DNA of 64,000 bases from Glaciimonas sp. PAMC28666 (GTDB lineage: Bacteria; Pseudomonadota; Gammaproteobacteria; Burkholderiales; Burkholderiaceae_D): NCBI RefSeq assembly GCF_016917355.1, contig NZ_CP070304.1, positions 4,278,001 to 4,342,000 of the forward strand, in the 5' to 3' direction. A program made the position numbers and the translations under genes. The notes under the pieces were generated by a model. It ran no database searches. It was not told where the DNA came from and worked only from the letters and a program-made list of their open reading frames with translations. Shown here one piece after another: positions 37,286-46,422 of this stretch (positions are counted from its first letter, which is position 1; each line of letters begins with the position of its first letter).

Positions 37286-37675
37286 ATGATCCAGGAAAAT
37301 TCGATCACAACCGCATCGGTGACGTTTGCATCGCCCCTGAGCCTATACCGGTCGATTTCACGGGTATGGTCTGGCGACACTTCAAGTCCAACCGGTGCCT
37401 GGTCTCAATCAAATCCAGCGCAGAATCATTGCAGTGTTACCGCGCTTGTAGTGCAAGATCATTTCGGCGGTGAGATCCTGACTACCCGGACCTCTGGAGG
37501 AACGCACTTCTATAATCAAATTCACGGGATAAAGTGGGATCTGACGGTCAGCCAATTCGCCGAACCTGTGCCCTATGACGACACTCCGTCGTCGCGCGAT
37601 ATTGCCTTGGCGGACACCACAGAGCAAAAGGTCGCACTACTCACAACGCGACTCAAGCAGTTTACTAATTATTAA
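37286..37675 (+). CDS. YunG-like small protein, function unknown
   Basis: A 129-residue soluble protein. It shows the run C-S-V-T-A-L-V-V-Q-D-H-F-G-G-E-I-L, then G-G-T-H-F-Y-N and W-D-L-T-V-S-Q-F, which matches what I know of Bacillus YunG-family proteins. The conserved Cys/His pair suggests a papain-like or transglutaminase-like fold, but no activity is established. The ATG at 37286 has AGGGA upstream; the frame extends to a GTG at 37244. Confidence 0.72.
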   Translation: MIQENSITTASVTFASPLSLYRSISRVWSGDTSSPTGAWSQSNPAQNHCSVTALVVQDHFGGEILTTRTSGGTHFYNQIHGIKWDLTVSQFAEPVPYDDTPSSRDIALADTTEQKVALLTTRLKQFTNY

Positions 37676-37719
37676 GAGCAGCACGCTTTTGCGATCAAGC
37701 AGACTCGAGGGTGGCAAAA

Positions 37720-39234
37720 TCACCATCCTCCGCCCAGCGCTCTAAACGTGGCAACTGCTGCGCGTGCGTTATCCGCATGCGCCTGCGCCAGCTGATCGCG
37801 GCCAGTTAATAACAGACGATCTTCCTCCAGCACCTCGGTCAGGCTGATTGCGCCACCCTTGTAGGCTTGCTCTGACGCATCGCGTGCGCGCTGATGTGCA
37901 TCCACCTCGCGCGCCAGCTCATGACTTTGTGCTTCGCATTGAACGAGTGTCATGATTGCGTTTTCGACATCTTCTGTAGCCCGTAACATGGACAGGCGAT
38001 AGGCTATTAATGCTTCGTTGTTAGCACCTTTAGCGCGGGCGATCTCTGCGTCAATGCGACCAAAATCGAACAATCTCCAGCGCAAACCTAATCCAATCGC
38101 TGGCTGAAAGCTGCCCGAGGTGAGCGCGCCAGCCGCACCTAAACTGCCAAATCCCAGCAAACCGGAGAGAGATACTTTGGGATAATATTCCGCCATGGCG
38201 ACCCCAATTCTGGCATTGGATGCAGCCAGGCGCCGCTCTGCAGCAATCACGTCAGGACGACGCCGCAACAACGTGGTCGGGTTTTCTGCCACGGCGATGG
38301 CAGGGATGACTGAGTTGTCTACCGATTTCACCAATTCAACAGCACTTTGATTTGCCGGCGTCCCGGGCTGTTCACCCATCAAAACGTCCAGGCGATTTAA
38401 CTGTTTCTCCAATTCGGAACGCAACGGTGGAATGGTTGCGCGCGCTTCAGACAATCGGGCTTGCGCCTGCGCCTGTTCGCGATTATTGGACAAGCCTTCC
38501 TGCAAGCGAATGCCCACCAGTTGTAGTAAGCGACCATCGGTTTTGACCTGATTTTCTGCGAGCTTGATGCGTGTTTGTGCGCCCCGAAGGCGAAAATATG
38601 CGTCCGCTGCTTCCGCGACGACCGAAAGGCGAAAACCTGAATGATCGGCCTCAGCCGCCTCTTCTTCCGCATTCGCTGCCTCACTACCGCGCTTCAAGCC
38701 GCCAAAGAGATCAAGCTCCCAACTGGCACCCGCACCCAGATCAACATAAGTCTGGGTACGCTCATATCCCGGAAAGGTGCTGGCGATTTTCCCAAGAGGG
38801 CTATTCAGAGACTGCTTGGCCCGGGTCGCGTTAGTGGTGGCATCCGCTTGTGGAAGGCGTTCAGCGCCGGCCGCCGTGGCAATGGCGCGCGCCTGGGCGA
38901 CTCGGGCAATGGAAGCGGCTAAATCCAGATTCTGCCGCATGACGCGCTGGATGATAAGCGTCAATGCTGGATCTTCAAATCCTTCCCACCAGGTCTCCAG
39001 TGCAGGCATCGGGCCAGCGCTCTGCCGTGCATTGAGCATGTTGGCGTTGTGCAACGCGGAAAGGTTGGAATCATTGGGTTTTTGATAGTCGGGGCCGATA
39101 GCACATCCCGCTATTAATCCGCTCAACGCTAGCACTGCGGCGCTCAAAAATGGGAATCTGAGATGGGGAAGTGGGACAGGCGCTGATTGGTTTGGAGAGA
39201 GGCGCTTGCGTTGTGTCTCGGTGCGTGTGTTCAT
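37720..39234 (-). CDS. NodT-family efflux outer-membrane lipoprotein
   Basis: A 504-residue outer-membrane factor. The lipobox G-L-I-A-G-C is followed by A-I-G-P-D-Y, and two outer-membrane efflux domains fill the rest. It is divergent from emrA/emrB-like genes across 124 bp that hold a near-perfect 20-bp inverted repeat. It most likely provides the outer-membrane channel of that pump (inference from layout and shared operator). Confidence 0.9.
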   Translation of the reverse strand: MNTRTETQRKRLSPNQSAPVPLPHLRFPFLSAAVLALSGLIAGCAIGPDYQKPNDSNLSALHNANMLNARQSAGPMPALETWWEGFEDPALTLIIQRVMRQNLDLAASIARVAQARAIATAAGAERLPQADATTNATRAKQSLNSPLGKIASTFPGYERTQTYVDLGAGASWELDLFGGLKRGSEAANAEEEAAEADHSGFRLSVVAEAADAYFRLRGAQTRIKLAENQVKTDGRLLQLVGIRLQEGLSNNREQAQAQARLSEARATIPPLRSELEKQLNRLDVLMGEQPGTPANQSAVELVKSVDNSVIPAIAVAENPTTLLRRRPDVIAAERRLAASNARIGVAMAEYYPKVSLSGLLGFGSLGAAGALTSGSFQPAIGLGLRWRLFDFGRIDAEIARAKGANNEALIAYRLSMLRATEDVENAIMTLVQCEAQSHELAREVDAHQRARDASEQAYKGGAISLTEVLEEDRLLLTGRDQLAQAHADNARAAVATFRALGGGW

Positions 39235-39269
39235 GCTGTCATTTTTCTCAGAGAACGAAGTTTAGAAAT

Positions 39270-39329
39270 AGTTACTTGCATTTCGATAGTTAGTAGCTTA
39301 ATGTAGTAGCTATCGTAATGCAAGTAACT
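39270..39329. promoter_or_regulatory. Symmetric operator-promoter between efflux OMF and emrAB
   Basis: AGTTACTTGCATTTCGATAG (39270-39289) is repeated in inverted form at 39310-39329 with one mismatch and a 20-bp spacer. Each arm contains a -35-like TTGCAT. On the plus strand TTGCAT (39276-39281) is 17 bp from TAATGT (39299-39304); the minus strand mirrors this with TAAGCT. The same motif recurs over the hxlR promoter at 42107, so HxlR is the likely binder. Confidence 0.8.
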
Positions 39330-39358
39330 TAATTCAATCTCATCTACCGGGTCACATC

Positions 39359-40462
39359 ATGGCGAAAGAAGTCACCGAACTCAGTGCAAAAAATAAAACT
39401 GAGGTAGCACCAGAACGAAAAAAAAGCCGACTAATCATCATTGGTGCGGTGGTTGTTTTAGGGTTGGGCGCAGTTTTTTACGGTCATCACTGGTATACGA
39501 CCGGGCGCTTTATGGAGGACACAGACGACGCCTATGTCGGCGGTGACGTGACGGTCATCAGCCCGAAGGTGGCAGGTAATATTACGGAAATAGTTGTTGG
39601 CGATAATCAATTGGTACATGCTGGCGATGTGCTGGTCAGAATTGACAATCGCGACTACCTGGTTGCGTTGTCGCGCGCGAAAGCGGCGGTGGCTTCGGAA
39701 GAGGCTGAATTAGCCAACATGGATGCAATCCGCTATTTGCAAGAATCGGTGATCGATCAGGCCAAAGCCGGCATCTCCGCCACCGACGCTGAAACTAACC
39801 GTGCGCGTGACGACCAGAGTCGCTATCAAAATCTGTCTTCCAAGGCCGCGGTATCGGTTCAAAGCTTCCAAAAAGCGGATGCCGATTATAAGCAAGCGCT
39901 CGCAGGTAGTCAGAAAGCGCATGCTAATCTCAACGCTGCGCAACGACAGATCGATGTGATTGCGACGCAAAAGCAAAAAATTCAGGCAGCGTTGGCGCAG
40001 GCGGTCGCGTTACGCGATTTGGCTGAGTTAAATGTGAGTTATACCGAATTGCGCGCGCCGATTGACGGCGTCATTGGCAATCGCCGGGCGCGGCTTGGCG
40101 CCTATGCGACCGTCGGGGGGCAACTGTTAGCTATCGTTCCCGCACAGGGTTTATGGGTCGATGCCAACTTTAAAGAAAACCAGTTGGCGCATATACATCC
40201 AGGGTCGGTTGTCACGATAACAGCCGACGTTCTGCCTGATGAAATATTTCGTGGTCATGTGGCGAGTCTGGCACCGGCTACCGGCGCGCAGTTCAGTATT
40301 CTCCCTGCTGAGAACGCCACTGGCAACTTTACCAAAATCGTGCAGCGTGTTCCGGTGCGCGTGATTCTTGAAGGCGAAGGCGGCAAACTGGGCAAGTTGC
40401 GGCCCGGCCTGTCCGTCAATGCGCAAGTTGATGATCGGCCCGCCAGCCGAGCCAAATCTTGA
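39359..40462 (+). CDS. emrA: EmrA-type membrane-fusion protein
   Basis: A 367-residue HlyD/EmrA adaptor. One membrane helix (about 23-42) is followed by the biotinyl-lipoyl block D-D-A-Y-V-G-G-D-V-T-V-I-S-P-K-V-A-G, a long coiled-coil hairpin (about 95-220) and the returning lipoyl half L-R-A-P-I-D-G-V-I-G-N. It carries substrates from the EmrB-type transporter to the outer-membrane channel. Its stop overlaps the emrB start. Confidence 0.9.
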   Translation: MAKEVTELSAKNKTEVAPERKKSRLIIIGAVVVLGLGAVFYGHHWYTTGRFMEDTDDAYVGGDVTVISPKVAGNITEIVVGDNQLVHAGDVLVRIDNRDYLVALSRAKAAVASEEAELANMDAIRYLQESVIDQAKAGISATDAETNRARDDQSRYQNLSSKAAVSVQSFQKADADYKQALAGSQKAHANLNAAQRQIDVIATQKQKIQAALAQAVALRDLAELNVSYTELRAPIDGVIGNRRARLGAYATVGGQLLAIVPAQGLWVDANFKENQLAHIHPGSVVTITADVLPDEIFRGHVASLAPATGAQFSILPAENATGNFTKIVQRVPVRVILEGEGGKLGKLRPGLSVNAQVDDRPASRAKS

Positions 40463-42081
40463 GCGCCGTTCCCGCGAGTGCAGGCGGCATTAAAAATGGT
40501 GCCGGTGTGGTGAAGGCGTTTCCGAAGTTGAGCGAATTGTCTCAGGGCGCAAAGATATTTGCTTTTGCCAGCATGTGCGTTGGGATGTTTATCGCGTTGC
40601 TGGATATCCAGATCGTCTCCGCATCGCTGGCTGATATTGGTGGCGGCTTGTCTGCCGGAGCCGACGAAACCGCATGGGTTCAGACCAGTTACCTGATTGC
40701 TGAAATTATCGTCATTCCGCTGTCGGGATGGTTATCACGCGTGATGTCAACGCGTTGGTTATTTTGTGTCTCTGCGGTGGGCTTCACGATTGCCAGTTTA
40801 TTGTGCGGCATGGCCTGGGATATCAACAGCATGATTTTCTTCCGGGCGCTCCAGGGATTTCTCGGTGGTTCGATGATTCCGTTGGTGTTCACCTCGGTCT
40901 TCCTCTATTTTACCGGCCACCAACGCATCATCGCCGCCGCAACTATCGGCGCATTATCATCGCTGGCCCCTACACTGGGGCCGACAATTGGCGGCTGGAT
41001 TACCAGTAACTATTCGTGGCACTGGTTATTCTTTATCAATCTGGTGCCGGGAATTTTTGTTGCCGTGGCGGTCCCGAAGCTGGTACATATCGATCATCCC
41101 AATGTGTCGCTGCTGCGGGGTGCGGATTATTTCGGCATGACCATGATGGCGATTGCGCTTGGGTGTCTGGAATATACCCTCGAAGAGGGGCCTCGCTTAG
41201 GGTGGTTGGGCGACGATGTCATTCGCACCACAGCCTGGATAGCAGGGCTGGCGGGTGTTGGCTTTATCTGGCGGAGCCTCACATTTGCGAATCCCGTGGT
41301 CGAGCTGCGCGCGCTGAAAGATCGTAATTTTGCGTTGGGTTGTTTTTTTTCTTTTGTCACCGGCATCGGCATTTTTTCTACTATTTATCTAACGCCAGTG
41401 TTTTTAGCCCGGGTCCGCGGATTCAGCGCGTTGGATATTGGTCTGGCGATTTTTTCTACCGGCGTGTTTCAGGTATGCGCTATTCCTTTTTATACTTATC
41501 TTGCCAGGCGCGTCGATTTACGCTGGTTGCTGATGATTGGTCTCTCGGGTTTTGCGCTGAGCATGTGGAATTTTATGCCGATCACGCACGACTGGGGCTG
41601 GCGCGAATTCTTGTTGCCGCAAGCGTTTCGGGGTTTTTCACAGCAATTTGCCGTCGCGCCCACGGTGACGCTGACGCTCGGCGCGCTAGCCCCTGAGAGA
41701 CTAAAGCAAGCTTCGGGGCTGTTTAATCTGATGCGCAACCTGGGTGGGGCGATTGGTATCGCAGTGTGTGGCACGATTCTCAATGATCGGACCAATCTGC
41801 ATTTTTTGCGACTGGCTGACCACTTAAATGCTGGTAACGTGGCGATGACCGACATGCTGCAATCGGCGGGCGGCAACCTCAGCGCGTGGGGACTGAACGC
41901 CACCGACGCACAACTCGGCGCGCTGAAACAGTTATGGCGTCTGACCATGCGTGAAGCGCAAACGCAGACGTTTGCCGATGCCTTTTTTGTCGTAATGCTG
42001 TGTTTTGTGGTCGCCACTGCTTTGGTCCCATTTATGAAAAAAGTAGCCGCACCTAAAGCACCTTCTGTTGACGCCCATTGA
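40459..42081 (+). CDS. emrB: EmrB-type MFS transporter (DHA2 family)
   Basis: A 540-residue 14-helix drug:proton antiporter. F-I-A-L-L-D-I-Q-I-V-S-A-S-L is the DHA2 motif in helix 1, then E-T-A-W-V-Q-T-S-Y-L-I-A-E and L-G-P-T-I-G-G-W (motif C). The start is a TTG whose last two bases fall in the emrA stop (TTGA overlap), which implies translational coupling. Substrates are likely hydrophobic or phenolic compounds, by family. Confidence 0.9.
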   Translation: MSAVPASAGGIKNGAGVVKAFPKLSELSQGAKIFAFASMCVGMFIALLDIQIVSASLADIGGGLSAGADETAWVQTSYLIAEIIVIPLSGWLSRVMSTRWLFCVSAVGFTIASLLCGMAWDINSMIFFRALQGFLGGSMIPLVFTSVFLYFTGHQRIIAAATIGALSSLAPTLGPTIGGWITSNYSWHWLFFINLVPGIFVAVAVPKLVHIDHPNVSLLRGADYFGMTMMAIALGCLEYTLEEGPRLGWLGDDVIRTTAWIAGLAGVGFIWRSLTFANPVVELRALKDRNFALGCFFSFVTGIGIFSTIYLTPVFLARVRGFSALDIGLAIFSTGVFQVCAIPFYTYLARRVDLRWLLMIGLSGFALSMWNFMPITHDWGWREFLLPQAFRGFSQQFAVAPTVTLTLGALAPERLKQASGLFNLMRNLGGAIGIAVCGTILNDRTNLHFLRLADHLNAGNVAMTDMLQSAGGNLSAWGLNATDAQLGALKQLWRLTMREAQTQTFADAFFVVMLCFVVATALVPFMKKVAAPKAPSVDAH

Positions 42082-42106
42082 GCCCGCACGTCAACCGTCT
42101 CAGGAA

Positions 42107-42141
42107 AGTTACTTGCTCTATGATAGCGACCGGTCTATGCT
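42107..42141 (+). promoter_or_regulatory. hxlR promoter with efflux-type operator
   Basis: AGTTACTTGCTCTATGATAG (42107-42126) shares the first ten and last five bases with the emrA operator arm. TTGCTC (42113-42118) and TATGCT (42136-42141) are 17 bp apart, a plausible sigma-70 promoter with its -35 inside the operator. This suggests autoregulation by HxlR. Confidence 0.7.
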
Positions 42142-42173
42142 TTATAGCATGTAGTCGGTAAAGGAGAAGTCTT

Positions 42174-42710
42174 ATGCATCGTAAAAGCTTTAGCAATATG
42201 AGTTGTCCCATCGCCCGCAGTCTGGAGCGGGTGGGTGAATGGTGGAGCATCCTTATTCTGCGCGATGCTTTTTACGGGATGACGCGTTTTGACGAGTTTC
42301 AAAAGAGTTTAGACATCGCGCCGAACATTCTCACCAGACGGCTGACGGCTTTGGTCGCCGAGGGTCTGATGGAACGCCGTCAGTATCTGGAAAAGCCACC
42401 GCGTTACGAATACCTGCTCACCGCCAGCGGCACGGCCTTTAAACCGGTGATGATTGCGCTATTAGCGTGGGGAAATGATCATTTCACACCCGACGGCGTC
42501 AGCGTAGTGTTGACCGATCTCCACACCGGCGCGATCGTTGAGCCGGTTTTGATCGATGCCAACAGCGGTAAACCGATTGTTGGCGACAACTACGTGCTAG
42601 GTGCCGGGCCAGCCGCGAGCGAGGGCATTCGCAATCGTATGGCTTACGCGGCAAAAAAATGTTCCGCACCCGATATGATGCCGGACTTTCCATCGGAATT
42701 GATGGAATAA
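42174..42710 (+). CDS. HxlR-family winged-helix regulator
   Basis: A 178-residue regulator. The HxlR core is C-P-I-A-R-S-L-E-R-V-G-E-W-W-S-I-L-I-L-R-D (11-31), then F-D-E-F-Q-K-S-L-D-I-A-P-N-I-L-T-R-R-L. C11 is at the position used for redox or electrophile sensing in some members. About 70 extra residues follow the winged helix. A Shine-Dalgarno (AAAGGAG) precedes the start. Located after emrAB and with a matching operator at both promoters, it is the likely repressor of the efflux cluster. Confidence 0.88.
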   Translation: MHRKSFSNMSCPIARSLERVGEWWSILILRDAFYGMTRFDEFQKSLDIAPNILTRRLTALVAEGLMERRQYLEKPPRYEYLLTASGTAFKPVMIALLAWGNDHFTPDGVSVVLTDLHTGAIVEPVLIDANSGKPIVGDNYVLGAGPAASEGIRNRMAYAAKKCSAPDMMPDFPSELME

Positions 42711-42712
42711 TT

Positions 42713-42742
42713 GTTCAGCGATGTTCAGCGATGTTTAGCTTT
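42713..42742. repeat. 10-bp tandem repeat, 3 copies
   Basis: GTTCAGCGAT occurs twice in tandem (42713-42732), followed by a diverged third copy GTTTAGCTTT (42733-42742), just after the hxlR stop codon. Confidence 0.75.
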
Positions 42743-42827
42743 GTTTCAATACTGTCCAGTCTGGTTGTATAGCAGCTCGCGATAGCTTCTTTTCAATTTA
42801 CATCACGTTATCACCCAAGGAAATGTC

Positions 42828-43793
42828 ATGCGTTTTTTGATTGTAGGTGCCGGTGCACTTGGTGGATATTTCGGCGGACGGCTGCTGGAAGCCGGGCAGG
42901 ATGTGACATTTTTGCTGCGACCACGCCGCGCCGCCCAACTTGAAAAAACTGGTTTAATCATTAAAAGTACTTTAGGTGATGTGGCGTTGCCTCCGCCGCC
43001 ATACGTGCTGGCAGAAGATCTGGTAAAAAGATCTGGCGTGCCTTTCGACGTAATCATTGTAGGCTGCAAGGCCTACGATCTGGGGCAGACGATGGAATCA
43101 TTCGCCGCGGCGGTAGGGCCGGACACGGTCATACTGCCGTTGCTCAATGGCATGCGTCACCTTGACCAATTGTCTCAGCGATTCGGGCAAAAACATGTGT
43201 TGGGCGGGCAATGTTTGATTTCCGCTGCGCTTAATCCGGATGGTATCGTGATGCATTTGAACGACACGCACGGGTTGTCGTTCGGTGAACTGAATGGGTC
43301 AAATACGGACCGGATCGATGCGTTGAAAGCGGCCTTCGCCGACGCTCGGTTCGATGGCAAGGCCAGTGCGATTATTTTGCAGGAAATGTGGGAGAAATGG
43401 GTCTTCATTGCCTCAGCGGCCAGCATCACCTGCCTGATGCGTGCAACGGTGGGCGATATTGTCAGTGCCGGCGCGTCTGACATAGTCTTGTCAATCTTTG
43501 AGGAGGGTAGTGCCATCGCACTTCAAAATGGGTTTGCTTTGCGTCCAGCAGTTGCTGAACGTGGCCGATCAATTCTGACGGCTATCGGCTCGCCACTGAC
43601 CGCTTCAATGTTCAAGGACATCGCGCGCGGCGCACCAATCGAAGCTGATCATATTATTGGCGATCTTCTTGGACGGAGCGCCGTAAAAAATAATGGCCTT
43701 TCGCTCCTTCGCGTGGCCTATGCCCATTTGAAAATCTACGAGGTAAAACGGGCAAGGGGAGCCGCTGAAGCGGTGTCCTTGTTAAGCGTATAA
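42828..43793 (+). CDS. 2-dehydropantoate 2-reductase family (PanE/ApbA)
   Basis: A 321-residue NADP-dependent ketoacid reductase. The Rossmann motif G-A-G-A-L-G-G-Y-F-G-G is at 7-17; the C-terminal helical domain starts near I-L-Q-E-M-W-E-K-W, whose Lys is the usual catalytic residue. PanE makes pantoate for coenzyme A, but several paralogs of uncertain role are common in Burkholderiales and no pan genes are adjacent, so no symbol is given. Confidence 0.87.
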   Translation: MRFLIVGAGALGGYFGGRLLEAGQDVTFLLRPRRAAQLEKTGLIIKSTLGDVALPPPPYVLAEDLVKRSGVPFDVIIVGCKAYDLGQTMESFAAAVGPDTVILPLLNGMRHLDQLSQRFGQKHVLGGQCLISAALNPDGIVMHLNDTHGLSFGELNGSNTDRIDALKAAFADARFDGKASAIILQEMWEKWVFIASAASITCLMRATVGDIVSAGASDIVLSIFEEGSAIALQNGFALRPAVAERGRSILTAIGSPLTASMFKDIARGAPIEADHIIGDLLGRSAVKNNGLSLLRVAYAHLKIYEVKRARGAAEAVSLLSV

Positions 43794-44013
43794 AAGCATG
43801 CCGGAGTGACCCGATCAGGACGATAACTGTTTCCGCTGAGAGATAATTCACCGAGTGTCGATTTTGTTGATGTCGAAACCGATATCAACCAAGGCAAAGT
43901 TCTCATTGGATGTATTCTTTAGAAGGCTCTATAGTCGCTGTTGATTAGAATGCACATTCAATGCTCCCACGCTTAGCGTAAGAGCAGCAATCAACATACA
44001 GGTGGAACAAACA

Positions 44014-44997
44014 ATGGAATATCGCGTACTCGGCCGCACTGGCTGGAAAGTCTCAACGGTCAGTTTTGGAAGTTGGGCAATTGGGGGCACCTGGGGCACA
44101 GTCAACGACGATGAATCGCGTCTGGCGTTGCATAAGGCCGTGGACGAAGGCGTCAATTTTTTCGATACCGCTGATGTGTACGGGGATGGCCGCAGCGAGC
44201 GACTTCTGGCGCAGTTGCGCAAAGAGCGCAGTGAAAAAATTTATATCGCCACAAAGGCAGGGCGGCGCCTCGACCCGCACGTCACTGAGGGCTACAATCG
44301 CGTAAATCTCACGGCCTTCGTTGAGCGGAGCTTACGTAATCTGAATACCGACGCGTTGGACTTGTTGCAACTGCATTGTCCGCCGACGGATGTGTACTAC
44401 ATGCCGGAAGTATTCGGCGTATTGGATGATCTGGTCAAGGCCGATAAAGTGCAATATTACGGCGTGAGCGTTGAACGGGTGGAGGAGGCATTGAAGGCGC
44501 TTGATTATCCTGAGGTTCAAAGCGTCCAGATGATCTATAACATTTTTCGTCAACGGCCACAGGAGCTGTTTTTTGCTGAGGCAATGCGCCGCCAGGTTGG
44601 TATATTGGCGCGATTGCCCTTATCTTCCGGCATGCTATCCGGTAAATTCAATCCTGCCAGTACCTTCGCAGCGGACGACCATCGGCAATTCAATCGTCAA
44701 GGTGCTGCCTTTGATCGGGGTGAGACGTTTTCAGGGCTGGATTACGCGACCGGTCTGGAAGCGGTCGAAGCGTTGCGGGCATTGGTGCCGGCGGGCATGT
44801 CAATGGCCCAGCTGGCACTGCGCTGGATTTTGATGTCGCCCGCGATCACCTGCGTTTTGGCCGGTGCGAAGCGCGCAGATCAGGTGGCAGAAAATATGCT
44901 CGCTGCGGATTTACCACCGCTACCTGATGGCTTGATGGAAGCAATCGATGCGCTGTATCGCGAGCGCGTCCGACCGCACGTGCATCATTATTGGTAA
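44014..44997 (+). CDS. Aldo/keto reductase
   Basis: A 327-residue (beta/alpha)8 NADPH oxidoreductase. The catalytic tetrad is D51 (F-F-D-T-A-D-V-Y-G), Y56, K81 (I-A-T-K) and H121 (L-L-Q-L-H-C-P). The ATG at 44014 has AGGTGGA seven bases upstream, better than the GTG at 44002. The subgroup resembles YajO/Gpr-type reductases, but the substrate is unknown. The region after it (44998-45384) shows no gene. Confidence 0.9.
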   Translation: MEYRVLGRTGWKVSTVSFGSWAIGGTWGTVNDDESRLALHKAVDEGVNFFDTADVYGDGRSERLLAQLRKERSEKIYIATKAGRRLDPHVTEGYNRVNLTAFVERSLRNLNTDALDLLQLHCPPTDVYYMPEVFGVLDDLVKADKVQYYGVSVERVEEALKALDYPEVQSVQMIYNIFRQRPQELFFAEAMRRQVGILARLPLSSGMLSGKFNPASTFAADDHRQFNRQGAAFDRGETFSGLDYATGLEAVEALRALVPAGMSMAQLALRWILMSPAITCVLAGAKRADQVAENMLAADLPPLPDGLMEAIDALYRERVRPHVHHYW

Positions 44998-45384
44998 TCG
45001 TTGTATGGCGCTGTCACAAAGCACCTGTCTGGGAGTAGCGCCAGTGACGCTGAATGCCAATCAATGACGCCGTAAATCCCTCTGCTTTGGCTAATTCGCC
45101 GATAACAATTGCGTCTTGCGGCGCTTAGTCGACTTGCAAATGTTGTCCTCTTGCTATGAATTGATGGCTTGTTTTGACCGCACTCAGCCTAATACAGAAA
45201 ATTTAATCGTTAGCGGTGGGTCAGATTTTGGCGTAATAACCGCATAAATGGTTTTAATGCCTGTTTTCTGCGTCATTTCTGCTAATAAGCCTGCTTTACG
45301 ACTGAACTGTTATTTGTGCTGCGTTAAAATGATGCACGTTTTCAGCAGGCAGAAAATAACAGAATAGAGTGAACAGGAATTGTA
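44998..45384. other. 387-bp intergenic region with a 5' inverted repeat
   Basis: No gene is seen on either strand. Near its end CTGTTATTT (45307-45315) and AAATAACAG (45354-45362) are perfect inverted arms with a 38-bp spacer, inside the presumed leader of the next small gene. The rest shows nothing recognisable. Confidence 0.5.
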
Positions 45385-45759
45385 ATGAGCAATGGTCAAA
45401 CAAGTTTAACAAAAGACGAATACGACGCTCTGGCGCAGATCGCACACCCACGTCACCGTGGTCCCGAAACCGCTTGCATCGCCCGCAATGCGAAGCGTTT
45501 GTCGGGTCTGAAATACGTTGCCTACGGTAAGAACGGCCAACTGGCATTGACAGAAAAGGGTGAACAAACGTTGTTTGTTAAAAGTTGCATAGAAGGATTG
45601 CGCGCTATTTCGACCGATCCACTGGCGCCGCTTGAGACGGATGTTGAAGTATTTCTGGGCAGAAAAGGGCACATCGTCCAGAGTGAATCCGGAAACGGCT
45701 TTGAAATTACCTTGCGCGGGCGCGAAAGCCTGGCTGACATCGACTCCAACGCTGGCTAA
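45385..45759 (+). CDS. Small protein of unknown function
   Basis: A 124-residue soluble protein. The first half (L-T-K-D-E-Y-D-A-L-A-Q-I-A, then L-S-G-L-K-Y-V-A-Y, L-A-L-T-E-K-G) has the look of a small winged helix: helix, helix, then a two-strand wing ending in L-T-E-K-G. No family was recognised. AGGAA lies upstream of the start. It begins a run of three small same-strand genes. Confidence 0.65.
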   Translation: MSNGQTSLTKDEYDALAQIAHPRHRGPETACIARNAKRLSGLKYVAYGKNGQLALTEKGEQTLFVKSCIEGLRAISTDPLAPLETDVEVFLGRKGHIVQSESGNGFEITLRGRESLADIDSNAG

Positions 45760-45806
45760 TGTTCGCGTGGTGATGTTTTTTTAAGTTAGCCAATAAAGGA
45801 GTGCGT

Positions 45807-46019
45807 ATGTCCTGTGATGCTTGCAATGCAATAGAGTTGAGAAAACGTAAAGGCGTCGGTCATGCCCGCCTGGTACAAATCGGTGAGCCGGTTAAAGTGC
45901 GCAATATGGGACAACCTGCAGTCATCATGACCCATTACGTTTGTGAGGAATGCGGTGTAAAGTGGCAGTATGAGGATGACCGGCGCGATGTTTATGCTGG
46001 CTGGTCGATTGAGGCTTAA
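45807..46019 (+). CDS. Small zinc-ribbon-like protein, function unknown
   Basis: A 70-residue protein with C3-D-A-C6 and, after about 40 residues, C-E-E-C, a spacing that could bind one zinc ion. AAAGGAG precedes the ATG at 45807 (an upstream start at 45801 lacks this spacing). No family was recognised. It lies 47 bp after the previous small gene and 38 bp before the next. Confidence 0.7.
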   Translation: MSCDACNAIELRKRKGVGHARLVQIGEPVKVRNMGQPAVIMTHYVCEECGVKWQYEDDRRDVYAGWSIEA

Positions 46020-46057
46020 TGGCGCTTGAGCACCGCTAAGATTCGAAGGAGCAAAAA

Positions 46058-46360
46058 ATGCACAAAAACGTGGATACCAGCGAACAGAAACCTGCGTCAC
46101 AAGATGATAAAAAATCTACGCCTCAGACATCGGCGTCTGAGTCTGCATCTTCATCTGCGAAGTCCTCTCCGTCAGTGAAGGATCATGTCTTGCACGAAGT
46201 CTCGGTGGAGGCCGATGGCACAGAAGATCCTGGTGCCGGAATCGAGCAAATGGTTGAGTCAAAAAAGGAAAGTGGTAGCAGTTTGCAGCACGCTACCGCA
46301 CCAGATGCTGCTGTGCCTCCAGCATCAGACAAAGCGGCACCGACCACCTCACTTGATTGA
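46058..46360 (+). CDS. Low-complexity Ser/Ala-rich small protein
   Basis: A 100-residue protein dominated by Ser, Ala, Lys, Glu and Pro, with no hydrophobic segment, so it is probably disordered. A clear AAGGAG sits before the ATG, which supports real translation. No family was recognised. It may belong with the two preceding small genes. Confidence 0.6.
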   Translation: MHKNVDTSEQKPASQDDKKSTPQTSASESASSSAKSSPSVKDHVLHEVSVEADGTEDPGAGIEQMVESKKESGSSLQHATAPDAAVPPASDKAAPTTSLD

Positions 46361-46422
46361 ATTAAGAGATGAGTGGAGAGGGTGACAAAACGGCCATGCG
46401 TCTGTGCTGGTTTCATTGCACC

